Source: Pedosphaera sp.
Lineage (GTDB): Bacteria > Verrucomicrobiota > Verrucomicrobiia > Limisphaerales > SXQI01
Reading direction: 5' to 3'
DNA: 35,218 bases
Assembly: GCA_025359965.1 (NCBI GenBank)
Contig: JANYDC010000127.1
Coordinates: 1-35,218, forward strand
Positions 17,457 to 24,011 of this stretch are shown piece after piece; within the stretch, counting starts at the first letter, position 1; every line of letters starts with the position of its first letter. The position numbers and the translations under genes were made by a program. Under the pieces are notes generated by a model. The model saw only the letters and a program-made list of their open reading frames with translations, was not told the origin of the DNA and made no database searches.

Positions 17457-18197
17457 ATGAATTTGCGAACGGAAGAACCACTCGCAGTCGCGGTCGTGAA
17501 AGCAATTCAAACGGGCGATGTGGGATTATTGCAACGACTGCTGGGTGAAAACCCCCACCTCGCCAGGGCCACGATCGGCAAGCCGGAAACTGAAAACGGC
17601 AGTTCGCGCTCACTTCTCCACGTGGCAACGGATTGGCCGGGCCATTTTCCGAACGGCGCAGCCACAGTTGCCACTCTGGTCGCAGCTGGAGCCGATGTGA
17701 ACGCTCGGTTCGCCAATCCGCACTCGGACGAGACACCGCTCCATTGGGCCGCGAGCAGCAATGATGTTGCGGTCCTCGAAGCATTGCTGGATGCAGGCGC
17801 GGACATCGAAGCCCCTGGCGCAGTCATTGGGGGTGGCACGCCGTTGGCCGATGCAGTGGGCTTTGCCCAGTGGAAGGCGGCGCGACTATTGATCAAACGC
17901 GGGGCACGCATGACCCTTGCGCATGCGGCGGCCATGGGCTTGATCGATCGCGTAAAAGATTGCTTCGCGAACGAAACTTCACCCACACAGGATCGAATCC
18001 ATCACGCCTTTTGGTACGCCTGCCACGGCGGGCAGCGGCGCACGGCGGAATATCTCCTTGAACGTGGCGCGAACATAAATTGGCTGCCGCCCTGGGAAAA
18101 ACGAACTCCCATTGACGCAGCCCAGAGAAGCAATGCAAACCCAGTAATCAAATGGCTCCGCGCGCTGGGAGCAAAATCAGCCTACAAGCTGATGTGA
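17457..18197 (+). CDS. Ankyrin-repeat protein
   Basis: A 246-residue soluble protein with four to five ankyrin repeats. Clear repeat units include TVATLVAAGADVNARFAN, then DETPLHWAASSNDVAVLEAL followed by LDAGADIEAPG, GTPLADAVGFAQWKAARLL followed by IKRGARM, and RTAEYLLERGANINWLPP near the C-terminus. Such repeats mediate protein-protein contacts; no enzymatic domain is attached and no signal peptide is visible. The ATG at 17457 lies 5 bases after the upstream membrane-protein stop (a TTG at 17448 would overlap it), which suggests translational coupling. Its partner is unknown; the neighbouring membrane protein and TetR regulator are the obvious candidates for the same pathway. Confidence 0.88.
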   Translation: MNLRTEEPLAVAVVKAIQTGDVGLLQRLLGENPHLARATIGKPETENGSSRSLLHVATDWPGHFPNGAATVATLVAAGADVNARFANPHSDETPLHWAASSNDVAVLEALLDAGADIEAPGAVIGGGTPLADAVGFAQWKAARLLIKRGARMTLAHAAAMGLIDRVKDCFANETSPTQDRIHHAFWYACHGGQRRTAEYLLERGANINWLPPWEKRTPIDAAQRSNANPVIKWLRALGAKSAYKLM

Positions 18198-18205
18198 ACT
18201 GTGAG

Positions 18206-18320
18206 GTCAACAAAAAGGGCCGCTATGGGGCAGGCCTGTCAGTGGCCGATCTGTATTTTAGAATGGAGACCGCGATTCTTCATCCCGTAGTGCCCTCGTG
18301 AGCGCACCAACCGCAAGTGG
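18206..18320 (+). pseudogene. Degenerate remnant resembling the glycosylasparaginase 3' end
   Basis: Bases 18206-18235 read in frame as VNKKGRYGAG and match 15381-15410 (VDKKGRYGAA) at most positions, including an exact 16-base stretch. Twelve further identical bases (CAACCGCAAGTG) lie at 18308-18319 and match 15512-15523, the codons just before the functional gene's stop, with a distance about 29 bases shorter. The part between has diverged and no open frame remains. This suggests a decayed duplicate of a glycosylasparaginase gene. The downstream match overlaps the 3' end of the minus-strand gene at 18280 and could be coincidence. Confidence 0.4.
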
Positions 18321-19134
18321 TTTTCAGGTTTGTGTAGCTCACTGAGCTTAAAGGGTCTCGGATTATCGCAGGATGAAAATGATTGCGAATATAATCGGCC
18401 GGCAAATCTCGAGGAATGCAAAAGCCCCAGTTTCGATTCCATTCCTCTAATGGTACAGGCCATTTGGAATTAAGTTGGAGATGATGCGTTACCATCTTGT
18501 TCACCAACCCGGATCGGTACCCTTCTTGTAACCATTCCAGAGGGACATCGCACGCGAAGACCGTGGGAGTTCCCTTTTCTCGGTGACGGCTCTGAGATTC
18601 GTGAAATCGGCTCAAACAGTCTTTCCAAAGGCAATTTAGAGCTTCGCTTCCATAGATGAGATAGTACCCACAGCGCGAAATAAGTGCTTCAGCGTTCGCG
18701 CAAAAATACAAGTTGCCTAAACGGGTTTGGAGATCAGCGACTTCAGCAAGCTGTTGCAATTCGTTAAGGGGAATGGTCTTATCGAAGAGTTCGAATGCAA
18801 TGTTTGCAAGCCGTTGCCGAGTCAAAACCACCAATCCGTCCCGTTTATAACTTTCAAAGGAAAACGGGCGGCAGCCGTGAAAGGCGCGAAAATACGTAAA
18901 TTGACTAAGCACCGATTCAATCAGATTCTCGCGGGCTTTCGAACCAAAGTATTCGCCTGCATGCATGTACGCCTCCTCCATGTACTTCATCGTGTCGTTG
19001 TACATTTCCTCGCCTGGAAGGTCCTTCAGATAAACGCGCGCGCGTCTGGGTACAATGTCGCGGATGACCGCACCCACTTTCAGCCGCCAACTCGCGGGTC
19101 TAAACAGCTCAACGGTAGATTTTGGACCCAGCAT
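18280..19134 (-). CDS. Unassigned 284-residue protein, possible ADP-ribosyltransferase-like fold
   Basis: I do not recognise a named family. The protein has no signal peptide or membrane segment. Several motif-like blocks are visible: FHGCRPFSFESYKRDGL in the first third, GNLYFCANAEALISRCG and YYLIYGSEAL in the middle, VFACDVPLEWL after that, and IPRDLPADYIRNHFHPAII near the end. The order HG-x-R, a Tyr-rich strand with YGSE, and a late IP-x-x-(Y)I segment reminds me of ADP-ribosyltransferase-fold and toxin-like proteins, but this is a weak visual impression. It stands alone: an ankyrin gene and a small decayed sequence lie on one side and a 470-base gap with REP-like hairpins on the other, which fits an inserted accessory gene. 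Confidence 0.7.
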   Translation of the reverse strand: MLGPKSTVELFRPASWRLKVGAVIRDIVPRRARVYLKDLPGEEMYNDTMKYMEEAYMHAGEYFGSKARENLIESVLSQFTYFRAFHGCRPFSFESYKRDGLVVLTRQRLANIAFELFDKTIPLNELQQLAEVADLQTRLGNLYFCANAEALISRCGYYLIYGSEALNCLWKDCLSRFHESQSRHREKGTPTVFACDVPLEWLQEGYRSGLVNKMVTHHLQLNSKWPVPLEEWNRNWGFCIPRDLPADYIRNHFHPAIIRDPLSSVSYTNLKTTCGWCAHEGTTG

Positions 19135-19604
19135 TTGTGCACGATACAGGAGGGTAGCAGTTTCGTTCGAGTACCAAATTAGATCTAGAGGTGGAGGTGC
19201 CCCAAGAAAGACACGGCAGTGACATTCAATTTAGATGACCGTCGCAAAGCCCCTTTCACGCGACGATTTTATGGTTTTGTTGGTGAATGGTGGGGTGATG
19301 TGGGCCGACTGGGCAGTCGGCGAAACAGCAGGCTGGGCAGCCTGCGCTACGAGGGATGTCGGATCAGGCCGACCTACAGGGTCTTTAGTGATGGCGAGGT
19401 CGGCAAGATGGCGGTGCAGGGGTGAAAGAACGAGGAGTTTTTAACCGCGGATGGGAAAGGATGGGACTTTGATAGGCAATGAATATTTAAAACGTATGGA
19501 GCGCAGGAAAACGCAAAGAGGGATGGGGTGCCTTTCAATTACGGATGGTGAAGTGATCCGAAAAAGCCGTTGGCGGAGTGGGTTGGGCAATCTATGCTGA
19601 CGGG
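19135..19604. other. 470-base non-coding gap with REP-like content
   Basis: Short open frames here have no protein-like character. The gap contains three consecutive stem-loops (19304-19373), a segment starting TTTAACCGCGGATGG at about 19439, and an AT-rich patch (about 19484-19495). I recall hairpins of this GCAGGCT-type and the CCGCGGATGG-type phrase as common repeats in Verrucomicrobiota and related genomes; a genome-wide count would be needed. The promoter of the exbB-like operon should lie in its last 150 bases. Confidence 0.55.
19304..19373. repeat. Three consecutive stem-loops, REP-like cluster
   Basis: GCCGACT-GGGC-AGTCGGC (19304-19321) and GCAGGCT-GGGC-AGCCTGC (19328-19345) are perfect 7-bp stems with the same GGGC loop, separated by six bases. 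A third hairpin, GTCGG (358-362 of 19 kb) with CCGAC (19369-19373), follows. The identical loops and tight spacing indicate a repeated extragenic palindrome type of element rather than chance. Confidence 0.65.
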
Positions 19605-20207
19605 ATGTTGCCAATATTGCTGGCCAAGGGTGGCCTGATGATGTGGGTTTTGCTTTTGATGAGCGCGGTCGGCATCGCGATCTTCGTTGAGCGGCTCCTC
19701 CACTATCATCGCGCCCAGATTAATTCCGCTGAGTTTCTCAACGGGGTGCGCACTGTGCTTAGGAAGGGCAATGTGGTGGAGGCCCTTTCCATTTGCGAGG
19801 CCACGCCGGGACCGGTCGCGCGCATGGTGAAGACGGCCATCATTAATCGCGAGCGCGGGAAGGATGTTGTGAGGGAGGCTTTGGAGGAGGCCGGGCTGGT
19901 GGAGGTTCCACGGCTTGAGGAAAAGCTGAACATTCTGGCAACGATGGCCCAGATCGCGCCGTTGATGGGGTTTTTTGGGACGGTGCTGGGATTTATCAAG
20001 GTATTCGCTCGGTTGGAGCAAGCTGGGTTGTATGCGCATGTGTCGCAGCTTTCGGCGGGTATCTGGGAGGGGCTGATTTGCACGGCTTTTGGGCTGGGGA
20101 CGGCGATTCTTTTTTATGCCGCGTACAATTATCTGGTGGGCAGGGTGAATGAAGTGGTGCTCGATATGGAGAAGGCCTCGACCGAGGTGATCCATTTGGT
20201 GGGTTAA
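19605..20207 (+). CDS. MotA/TolQ/ExbB-family proton channel protein
   Basis: The channel subunit of an ExbBD/TolQR-type energy transducer in the inner membrane. From ATG 19605 it has 200 residues. TM1 is near the N-terminus (MMWVLLLMSAVGIAIFVERLL), followed by the long cytoplasmic loop, TM2 with APLMGFFGTVLGFIKVF and TM3 with GLICTAFGLGTAILFYAAYN. The conserved polar threonines in GTVLG and CTAFG, which line the proton path in ExbB, are kept. A GTG at 19578 would add 9 residues. It is the first gene of a four-gene cluster with the ExbD-like, TonB-like and zinc-ribbon genes. Whether it serves uptake across the outer membrane or an envelope motor of the Tol type is not readable. Confidence 0.92.
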   Translation: MLPILLAKGGLMMWVLLLMSAVGIAIFVERLLHYHRAQINSAEFLNGVRTVLRKGNVVEALSICEATPGPVARMVKTAIINRERGKDVVREALEEAGLVEVPRLEEKLNILATMAQIAPLMGFFGTVLGFIKVFARLEQAGLYAHVSQLSAGIWEGLICTAFGLGTAILFYAAYNYLVGRVNEVVLDMEKASTEVIHLVG

Positions 20208-20213
20208 GCGGTC

Positions 20214-20921
20214 ATGAGATTTCCTAGAAACGCCAAAGTTTTCCGCGGGCAGCTCGACGCTGCGCCGGTGGCAGGGGTATTCTTTTTGCTCGCGCTGATG
20301 CTGTTGCTGCATTCGCAGATTGTGTTCACGCCCGGGGTCAGGGTGGATCTGGCGGCATTGGGAGCAACGAACCGATGGCCCACTTTGCAGGCGGATTTGG
20401 ACGGCAAACTGTCCTACTTGGGGGATTCCATCAGTTTTGAATCTCTGACCAACCGCTGGCAGGAGGAGGCAAAAAAGGGCGAGGTTCCAACTGTGGTGCA
20501 AATGTTCACCGAACCGGGCACGCCTGATGCCCTGTTGGAGAAGATAAGGCTTGGGGCGAAGGAAGTGGGGGTGACGCTGATGGGCAATGCTTCGAGGATC
20601 GATCTGCCCATTTACAACGGCCTGCCGGGCACGACCAACGGCATCGTGGTGGTCGCGGTGAATCTAAGCGGCCAATTGTTTTTTGAGAATCAGTTGATTC
20701 TGGAGCAACCCCTCAGGCAGCGGCTGATCGAGGCGGTGCAACGGGCGCGCACTCCCCTGAGTCTGGTTTTACAGGCGGACCGGGAGATACCTTACGAAAC
20801 GATTCTTCATTTGGGCTCTCTGGCGCGACAGGCTGGGCTTGCGGAGATTCTTTTGGCCACCCGGCCGCAGGTGGGGAGATTGCCGCGTCCTCTGGAGAGC
20901 AGCACGGGGGGGCATCTGTGA
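20214..20921 (+). CDS. Atypical ExbD/TolR-like protein with two periplasmic domains and no membrane Asp
   Basis: This 235-residue protein occupies the ExbD position, 6 bases after the ExbB-like gene. One membrane segment (about residues 18-36, PVAGVFFLLALMLLLHSQI) follows a short cytoplasmic tail. In ExbD and TolR this segment normally has P-x-x-D, whose Asp carries protons; here the aligned residues are Pro18-Val-Ala-Gly21, so the Asp is missing, with Asp15 the nearest acidic residue. After the membrane the protein holds two copies of the small alpha/beta periplasmic domain: about 43-130 (ADLDGKLSYLGDSI) and 131-220 (VNLSGQLFFENQLIL, PLSLVLQADREIPYETILHL). Normal family members have one. It may be a heteromeric or modified stator subunit. 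Confidence 0.85.
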   Translation: MRFPRNAKVFRGQLDAAPVAGVFFLLALMLLLHSQIVFTPGVRVDLAALGATNRWPTLQADLDGKLSYLGDSISFESLTNRWQEEAKKGEVPTVVQMFTEPGTPDALLEKIRLGAKEVGVTLMGNASRIDLPIYNGLPGTTNGIVVVAVNLSGQLFFENQLILEQPLRQRLIEAVQRARTPLSLVLQADREIPYETILHLGSLARQAGLAEILLATRPQVGRLPRPLESSTGGHL

Positions 20922-21676
20922 CAGCGGATGGAGCTTGGGGCGGGCCCAAGCTGTTTCGGGCGGTGGCGGGGTTGTTTGTGCTGCAGCTGGCTCTTATTTT
21001 TACGCTGGGGACGAGGAAGGAAAGCAGTGGCCAACCGCCTCAATCCAAGGAGCTCTCGGCGGTGTGGAGGATTGCGCCTGAAGCATCCCGTCCCTGGCGG
21101 AGAGGTTCGTTTTTACTGGAGGATCCCTGGGTGTTTTCCTCGGCGGATTCGACCGGTTTTTCAGGACTGGCCTGGATGCACCAAACTTTGCAGACACATG
21201 GATGGGCACGCTGGGATGTGGCGGCCGACTTGATTGATTTTGCCGAGAAGCCCTTGATCGATCCGTTGGCTGAAGTCACCCCATCGGCCGCGCAAACATG
21301 GCGCGATGCGGCGGCGTGGCCTGCTCCGATCCTATCCGCAGTGCAAGTTGGACAACCACGCGCAGGAAGCACGGTCTGGCATATGGAAGGTGATTTGGCG
21401 AGGCGGGCCTCAACTAATGCGCTGATTTTTCCAAATCCGACTGGCACTGATGTACTGGCTTCAACCAAAATCCAACTGGGGGTTGCTGCCGACGGGCAGA
21501 TCATGGCGGCACGGATGATTTCCAGCAGCGGGTCGCGCCCGGTGGATTTACAAGCCCTGAAAGCGGCCCGTGAGCTTCATTTTCCACGCCTTCCCGAGCA
21601 AGGCGGGACGGGCAGCCTGGTTTGGGGAGTCTTTGTGGTGGAATGGTTTACGGAGCCGACGGGAGGCGGGAAGTGA
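20918..21676 (+). CDS. TonB-like inner-membrane-anchored protein
   Basis: A 252-residue protein with a single N-terminal membrane anchor (about residues 13-30, FRAVAGLFVLQLALIFTL) and a periplasmic remainder. The C-terminal part resembles the TonB C-terminal domain: an initial STKIQLGVAADGQI strand, then ALKAARELHFPRLP and a closing strand VWGVFVVEWFTEP. The usual Pro-rich (EPxPKP) linker is not seen; the middle is instead an ordinary mixed-composition segment with many Trp and Ala. It begins with GTG at 20918 and overlaps the ExbD-like stop by 4 bases (GTGA), typical of coupled translation. It probably transmits energy from the ExbBD-like complex to an outer-membrane partner not encoded here. 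Confidence 0.78.
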   Translation: MTADGAWGGPKLFRAVAGLFVLQLALIFTLGTRKESSGQPPQSKELSAVWRIAPEASRPWRRGSFLLEDPWVFSSADSTGFSGLAWMHQTLQTHGWARWDVAADLIDFAEKPLIDPLAEVTPSAAQTWRDAAAWPAPILSAVQVGQPRAGSTVWHMEGDLARRASTNALIFPNPTGTDVLASTKIQLGVAADGQIMAARMISSSGSRPVDLQALKAARELHFPRLPEQGGTGSLVWGVFVVEWFTEPTGGGK

Positions 21677-21900
21677 TGCAACCGGAAACTCTTCTCCTCG
21701 GTTACGTGGTTTCTTTACTTGCCGCGCTTTCCTGCGTGGCGGTATATTACCATTTACGCAGAAAGCGTTTCGAACCGTCTCCAAGCGAGGATCACATCTT
21801 TCGTTGTGAAGGATGTTCTTTCGTTTATACGGACGATGCGGATGTGGATCGTTCCCGTTGCCCGCAATGCGGCAAGGTGAACGATGTGTTCAGTTTTTGA
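21676..21900 (+). CDS. Small membrane-anchored zinc-ribbon protein
   Basis: A 74-residue protein with an N-terminal hydrophobic helix (about residues 6-26, LLLGYVVSLLAALSCVAVYY) followed by a basic stretch (HLRRKRF), so the rest should stay on the cytoplasmic side. The C-terminal part has two CxxC pairs, CEGC (44-47) and CPQC (62-65), forming a zinc ribbon. Its ATG (21676) overlaps the TGA of the TonB-like gene by one base (TGATG), placing it in the same operon. No known partner or function in TonB systems is familiar to me; a regulatory or assembly role is a guess. Confidence 0.8.
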   Translation: MQPETLLLGYVVSLLAALSCVAVYYHLRRKRFEPSPSEDHIFRCEGCSFVYTDDADVDRSRCPQCGKVNDVFSF

Positions 21901-21915
21901 TGGGATGACAATGTT

Positions 21916-21932
21916 CCCCGTTCTGCGCGGGG
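21916..21932. terminator. Short GC hairpin after the TonB-like operon
   Basis: CCCCG (21916-21920) and CGGGG (21928-21932) form a 5-bp stem with a 7-base loop, 16 bases after the zinc-ribbon stop and before guaB3. No T run follows, so it is only a candidate terminator. A direct repeat CAATGTTNCCC flanks it (about 21909 and 21935). Confidence 0.3.
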
Positions 21933-21970
21933 GCCAATGTTACCCTAAACCGAAGAGAGAGTAGACGACT

Positions 21971-23149
21971 ATGGGAATGTGGATTGGCCGCAACCGTAAA
22001 GCCCGCGTAACTTACGGGTTTGACGAAATCGCGCTTGTGCCTGGCGAAGTGACGATCAACCCCGGCGAAGTGGACACCCGCTTTCGCATCCCCTGCCCCG
22101 ATGGCAGCGAGATCACTCTGAAAATCCCCATCATCGCCAGCGCGATGGATGGTGTGACGGATGTGCCCTTCTGCATCGCCATGGGCCGGTTGGGCGGTCT
22201 GGGAGTGATCAATCTGGAAGGCGTTCAGACCCGTTACGAAAACCCTTCGGAGGTGCTGCAACAGGTCGTCAATGCCAGCAAAGAAGAGATCACCGCGCTG
22301 TTGCAATCGATTTACCTTGAACCGATCAAAGAGCATCTGATCAGCCGCCGCGTTGAGGAATTGAAGAAGGCCGGCGTGCTGGCGGCAGTCAGCTCCATCC
22401 CCCAGAAGGCCGACCGATTTGCTGCGATTGCGCAGGAAGCGGGAGCGGATATTTTCATTGTGCAATCCACGGTATCCACCGTGCGCCACATTTCCACCCA
22501 GTATAAAACACTGGAGCTGGCTGACTTCACGAAATCCCTCAAAATCCCGGTGATCATCGGCAACGCTGTGACATACAATGTCACGCATGAACTGATGGCC
22601 TGTGGTGTGGCTGGTGTGCTGATCGGCGTCGGGCCGGGCGCAGCCTGCACCAGCCGTGGAGTGTTGGGTCTGGGCGTGCCGCAGGTGACTGCCACGGTCG
22701 ATTGCGCCGCCGCCCGCGATTACCACCATAAGAAAACCGGACGTTACATCCCGATCATCACCGATGGTGGCATGAGCAAGGGTGGCGACGTTTGCAAGGC
22801 TTTGGCCTGTGGTTCGGATGCGGTCATGGTCGGCAGCGCCTTCGCCCGCGCCAAGGAGGCTCCCGGCCAGGGAAACCACTGGGGTATGGCCACTCCGCAC
22901 GCCAACCTACCGCGCGGAACACGCATCCGTGTGGGAGTGACTGGTTCGTTGGAACAAATCCTTTTCGGCCCGGCCACGGTGGACGATGGCTCGCAAAACT
23001 TGGTGGGTGCCATCACCACTTGCATGGGCAATGTCGGGGCCGCCACCATCCGCGAGTTTCAAGAGACAGAGATCATCATCGCGCCCAGCATCAAAACGGA
23101 AGGCAAACTCTTCCAAACAGTGCAGAGCGTCGGGATGGGCACACGGTAA
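21971..23149 (+). CDS. guaB3: GuaB3-family IMP dehydrogenase-related protein
   Basis: A 392-residue TIM-barrel protein of the IMPDH/GMP reductase superfamily that lacks the inserted CBS domains, which with its length marks the GuaB3 subgroup. The N-terminal segment IALVPGEVTINPGEVDT is typical of that subgroup. The active-site loop is GVGPGAACTSR with the catalytic Cys226, and the phosphate-binding motif IPIITDGGMSKGGDV and GSDAVMVGSAFARA follow. The cyanobacterial GuaB3 has been reported to act as an IMP dehydrogenase (IMP to XMP, NAD-dependent), while the actinobacterial form is of unsettled function, so activity here should be treated as likely but not certain. Its stop TAA overlaps the ATG of parA by one base. 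Confidence 0.93.
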   Translation: MGMWIGRNRKARVTYGFDEIALVPGEVTINPGEVDTRFRIPCPDGSEITLKIPIIASAMDGVTDVPFCIAMGRLGGLGVINLEGVQTRYENPSEVLQQVVNASKEEITALLQSIYLEPIKEHLISRRVEELKKAGVLAAVSSIPQKADRFAAIAQEAGADIFIVQSTVSTVRHISTQYKTLELADFTKSLKIPVIIGNAVTYNVTHELMACGVAGVLIGVGPGAACTSRGVLGLGVPQVTATVDCAAARDYHHKKTGRYIPIITDGGMSKGGDVCKALACGSDAVMVGSAFARAKEAPGQGNHWGMATPHANLPRGTRIRVGVTGSLEQILFGPATVDDGSQNLVGAITTCMGNVGAATIREFQETEIIIAPSIKTEGKLFQTVQSVGMGTR

Positions 23150-23940
23150 TGGCCACGGCCAGCCACGTCATTGCGGTTGCGAACCAGAAGGGGGGGGTGG
23201 GAAAGACTACCACGTCCGTCAATCTGGCGGCGTGTCTGGCAGCCAACGGCTCACGGATTCTCTTGGTTGATCTTGATCCCCAAGCCAACGCCACGAGCGG
23301 GCTTGGCTTGGAAAAAACCGAAGGCGGGAGCGCCTACCGGGCCTTGCTGGGGGAGCAAACGCTGGTCGAGCGCATTGTCCCAACCGCTTACGATCGTCTC
23401 TCGATGATCCCAAGCGAGCTGGACATGTGCGGCGCGGAGATCGAACTGTCACGCTTGCAGAATCATCTCCAGCGCTTTCGCTTGGCCATTGAACCGATTC
23501 GCGGGAATGGCGACTACGATGCGATTATTGTGGATTGCCCGCCATCGGTGGGGATTCTGACCCTCAACGTCTTTGCGGCCGCTGATTGGTTGCTGGTCCC
23601 GCTGCAATGCGAGTATTACGCGCTGGAGGGGGTTTCAATGATCCACCGTCTGATGGGGCAGTTGAAGGAAAACGGGGTGAACCCCGATCTGAAACTTCTA
23701 GGGGTGGTGATGACCATGTTTGATGCACGCACCCGGCTGGCGGCGCAGGTGGTCTCCGAAGTTCGCCAGCACTTTGGTGATTTGGTTTTTGACACGCTGA
23801 TTCCCCGAACGACCCGGCTTGCTGAAGCGCCGAGCTTCGGCAAACCGATTATTGCCTACGACAAGTATAGTGCGGGGGCCTCGGCCTACGAGGTGCTGGC
23901 TGTGGAAGTAAGCAAACGGCTTGGGTTGAAACCGGAATAG
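23149..23940 (+). CDS. parA: ParA/Soj-type chromosome-partitioning ATPase
   Basis: A 263-residue deviant-Walker ATPase that drives chromosome or plasmid segregation together with a ParB protein bound at parS. The Walker A motif is KGGVGKTTT (residues 14-22), Walker A' is LVDLDPQANAT, and Walker B is IIVDCPPSVGILT. PLQCEYYALEGVSM and the IPRTTRLAEAPS motif are diagnostic for chromosomal Soj/ParA proteins. I use the ATG at 23149; a frame open from 22792 would overlap guaB3 far too much. It overlaps the guaB3 stop by one base (TAATG), an operon arrangement. No parB follows: the next gene is convergent, so the partner must be elsewhere. Confidence 0.95.
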   Translation: MATASHVIAVANQKGGVGKTTTSVNLAACLAANGSRILLVDLDPQANATSGLGLEKTEGGSAYRALLGEQTLVERIVPTAYDRLSMIPSELDMCGAEIELSRLQNHLQRFRLAIEPIRGNGDYDAIIVDCPPSVGILTLNVFAAADWLLVPLQCEYYALEGVSMIHRLMGQLKENGVNPDLKLLGVVMTMFDARTRLAAQVVSEVRQHFGDLVFDTLIPRTTRLAEAPSFGKPIIAYDKYSAGASAYEVLAVEVSKRLGLKPE

Positions 23941-23964
23941 TCAACTGACGACGATGCGCGCGCT

Positions 23965-23998
23965 GCGACTGATTCCGCTCGGGGCGGAACACAGTCGC
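23965..23998. terminator. Long imperfect hairpin between convergent parA and DUF1501 genes
   Basis: GCGACTGATTCCGC (23965-23978) faces GCGGAACACAGTCGC (23984-23998) across a 5-base loop, with a single small mismatch region in the stem. It lies in the 71-base gap between two converging genes, the usual place for a bidirectional terminator, but neither strand shows a clear T run. Confidence 0.5.
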
Positions 23999-24011
23999 GC
24001 TCCATCAGTCA

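Noticed and set aside
19539-20501. 320-codon minus-strand frame opposite the ExbB-like gene
   Set aside because: Composition (many His, Gln, Pro and Arg) is that of a reverse-strand shadow of a coding region.
21890-22900. 336-codon minus-strand frame opposite guaB3
   Set aside because: Ala/Asp/His/Gly-rich shadow of guaB3 without motifs.
22792-23148. Upstream extension of parA inside guaB3
   Set aside because: It would overlap guaB3 by more than 350 bases and adds a non-family N-terminus; the ATG at 23149 is standard.
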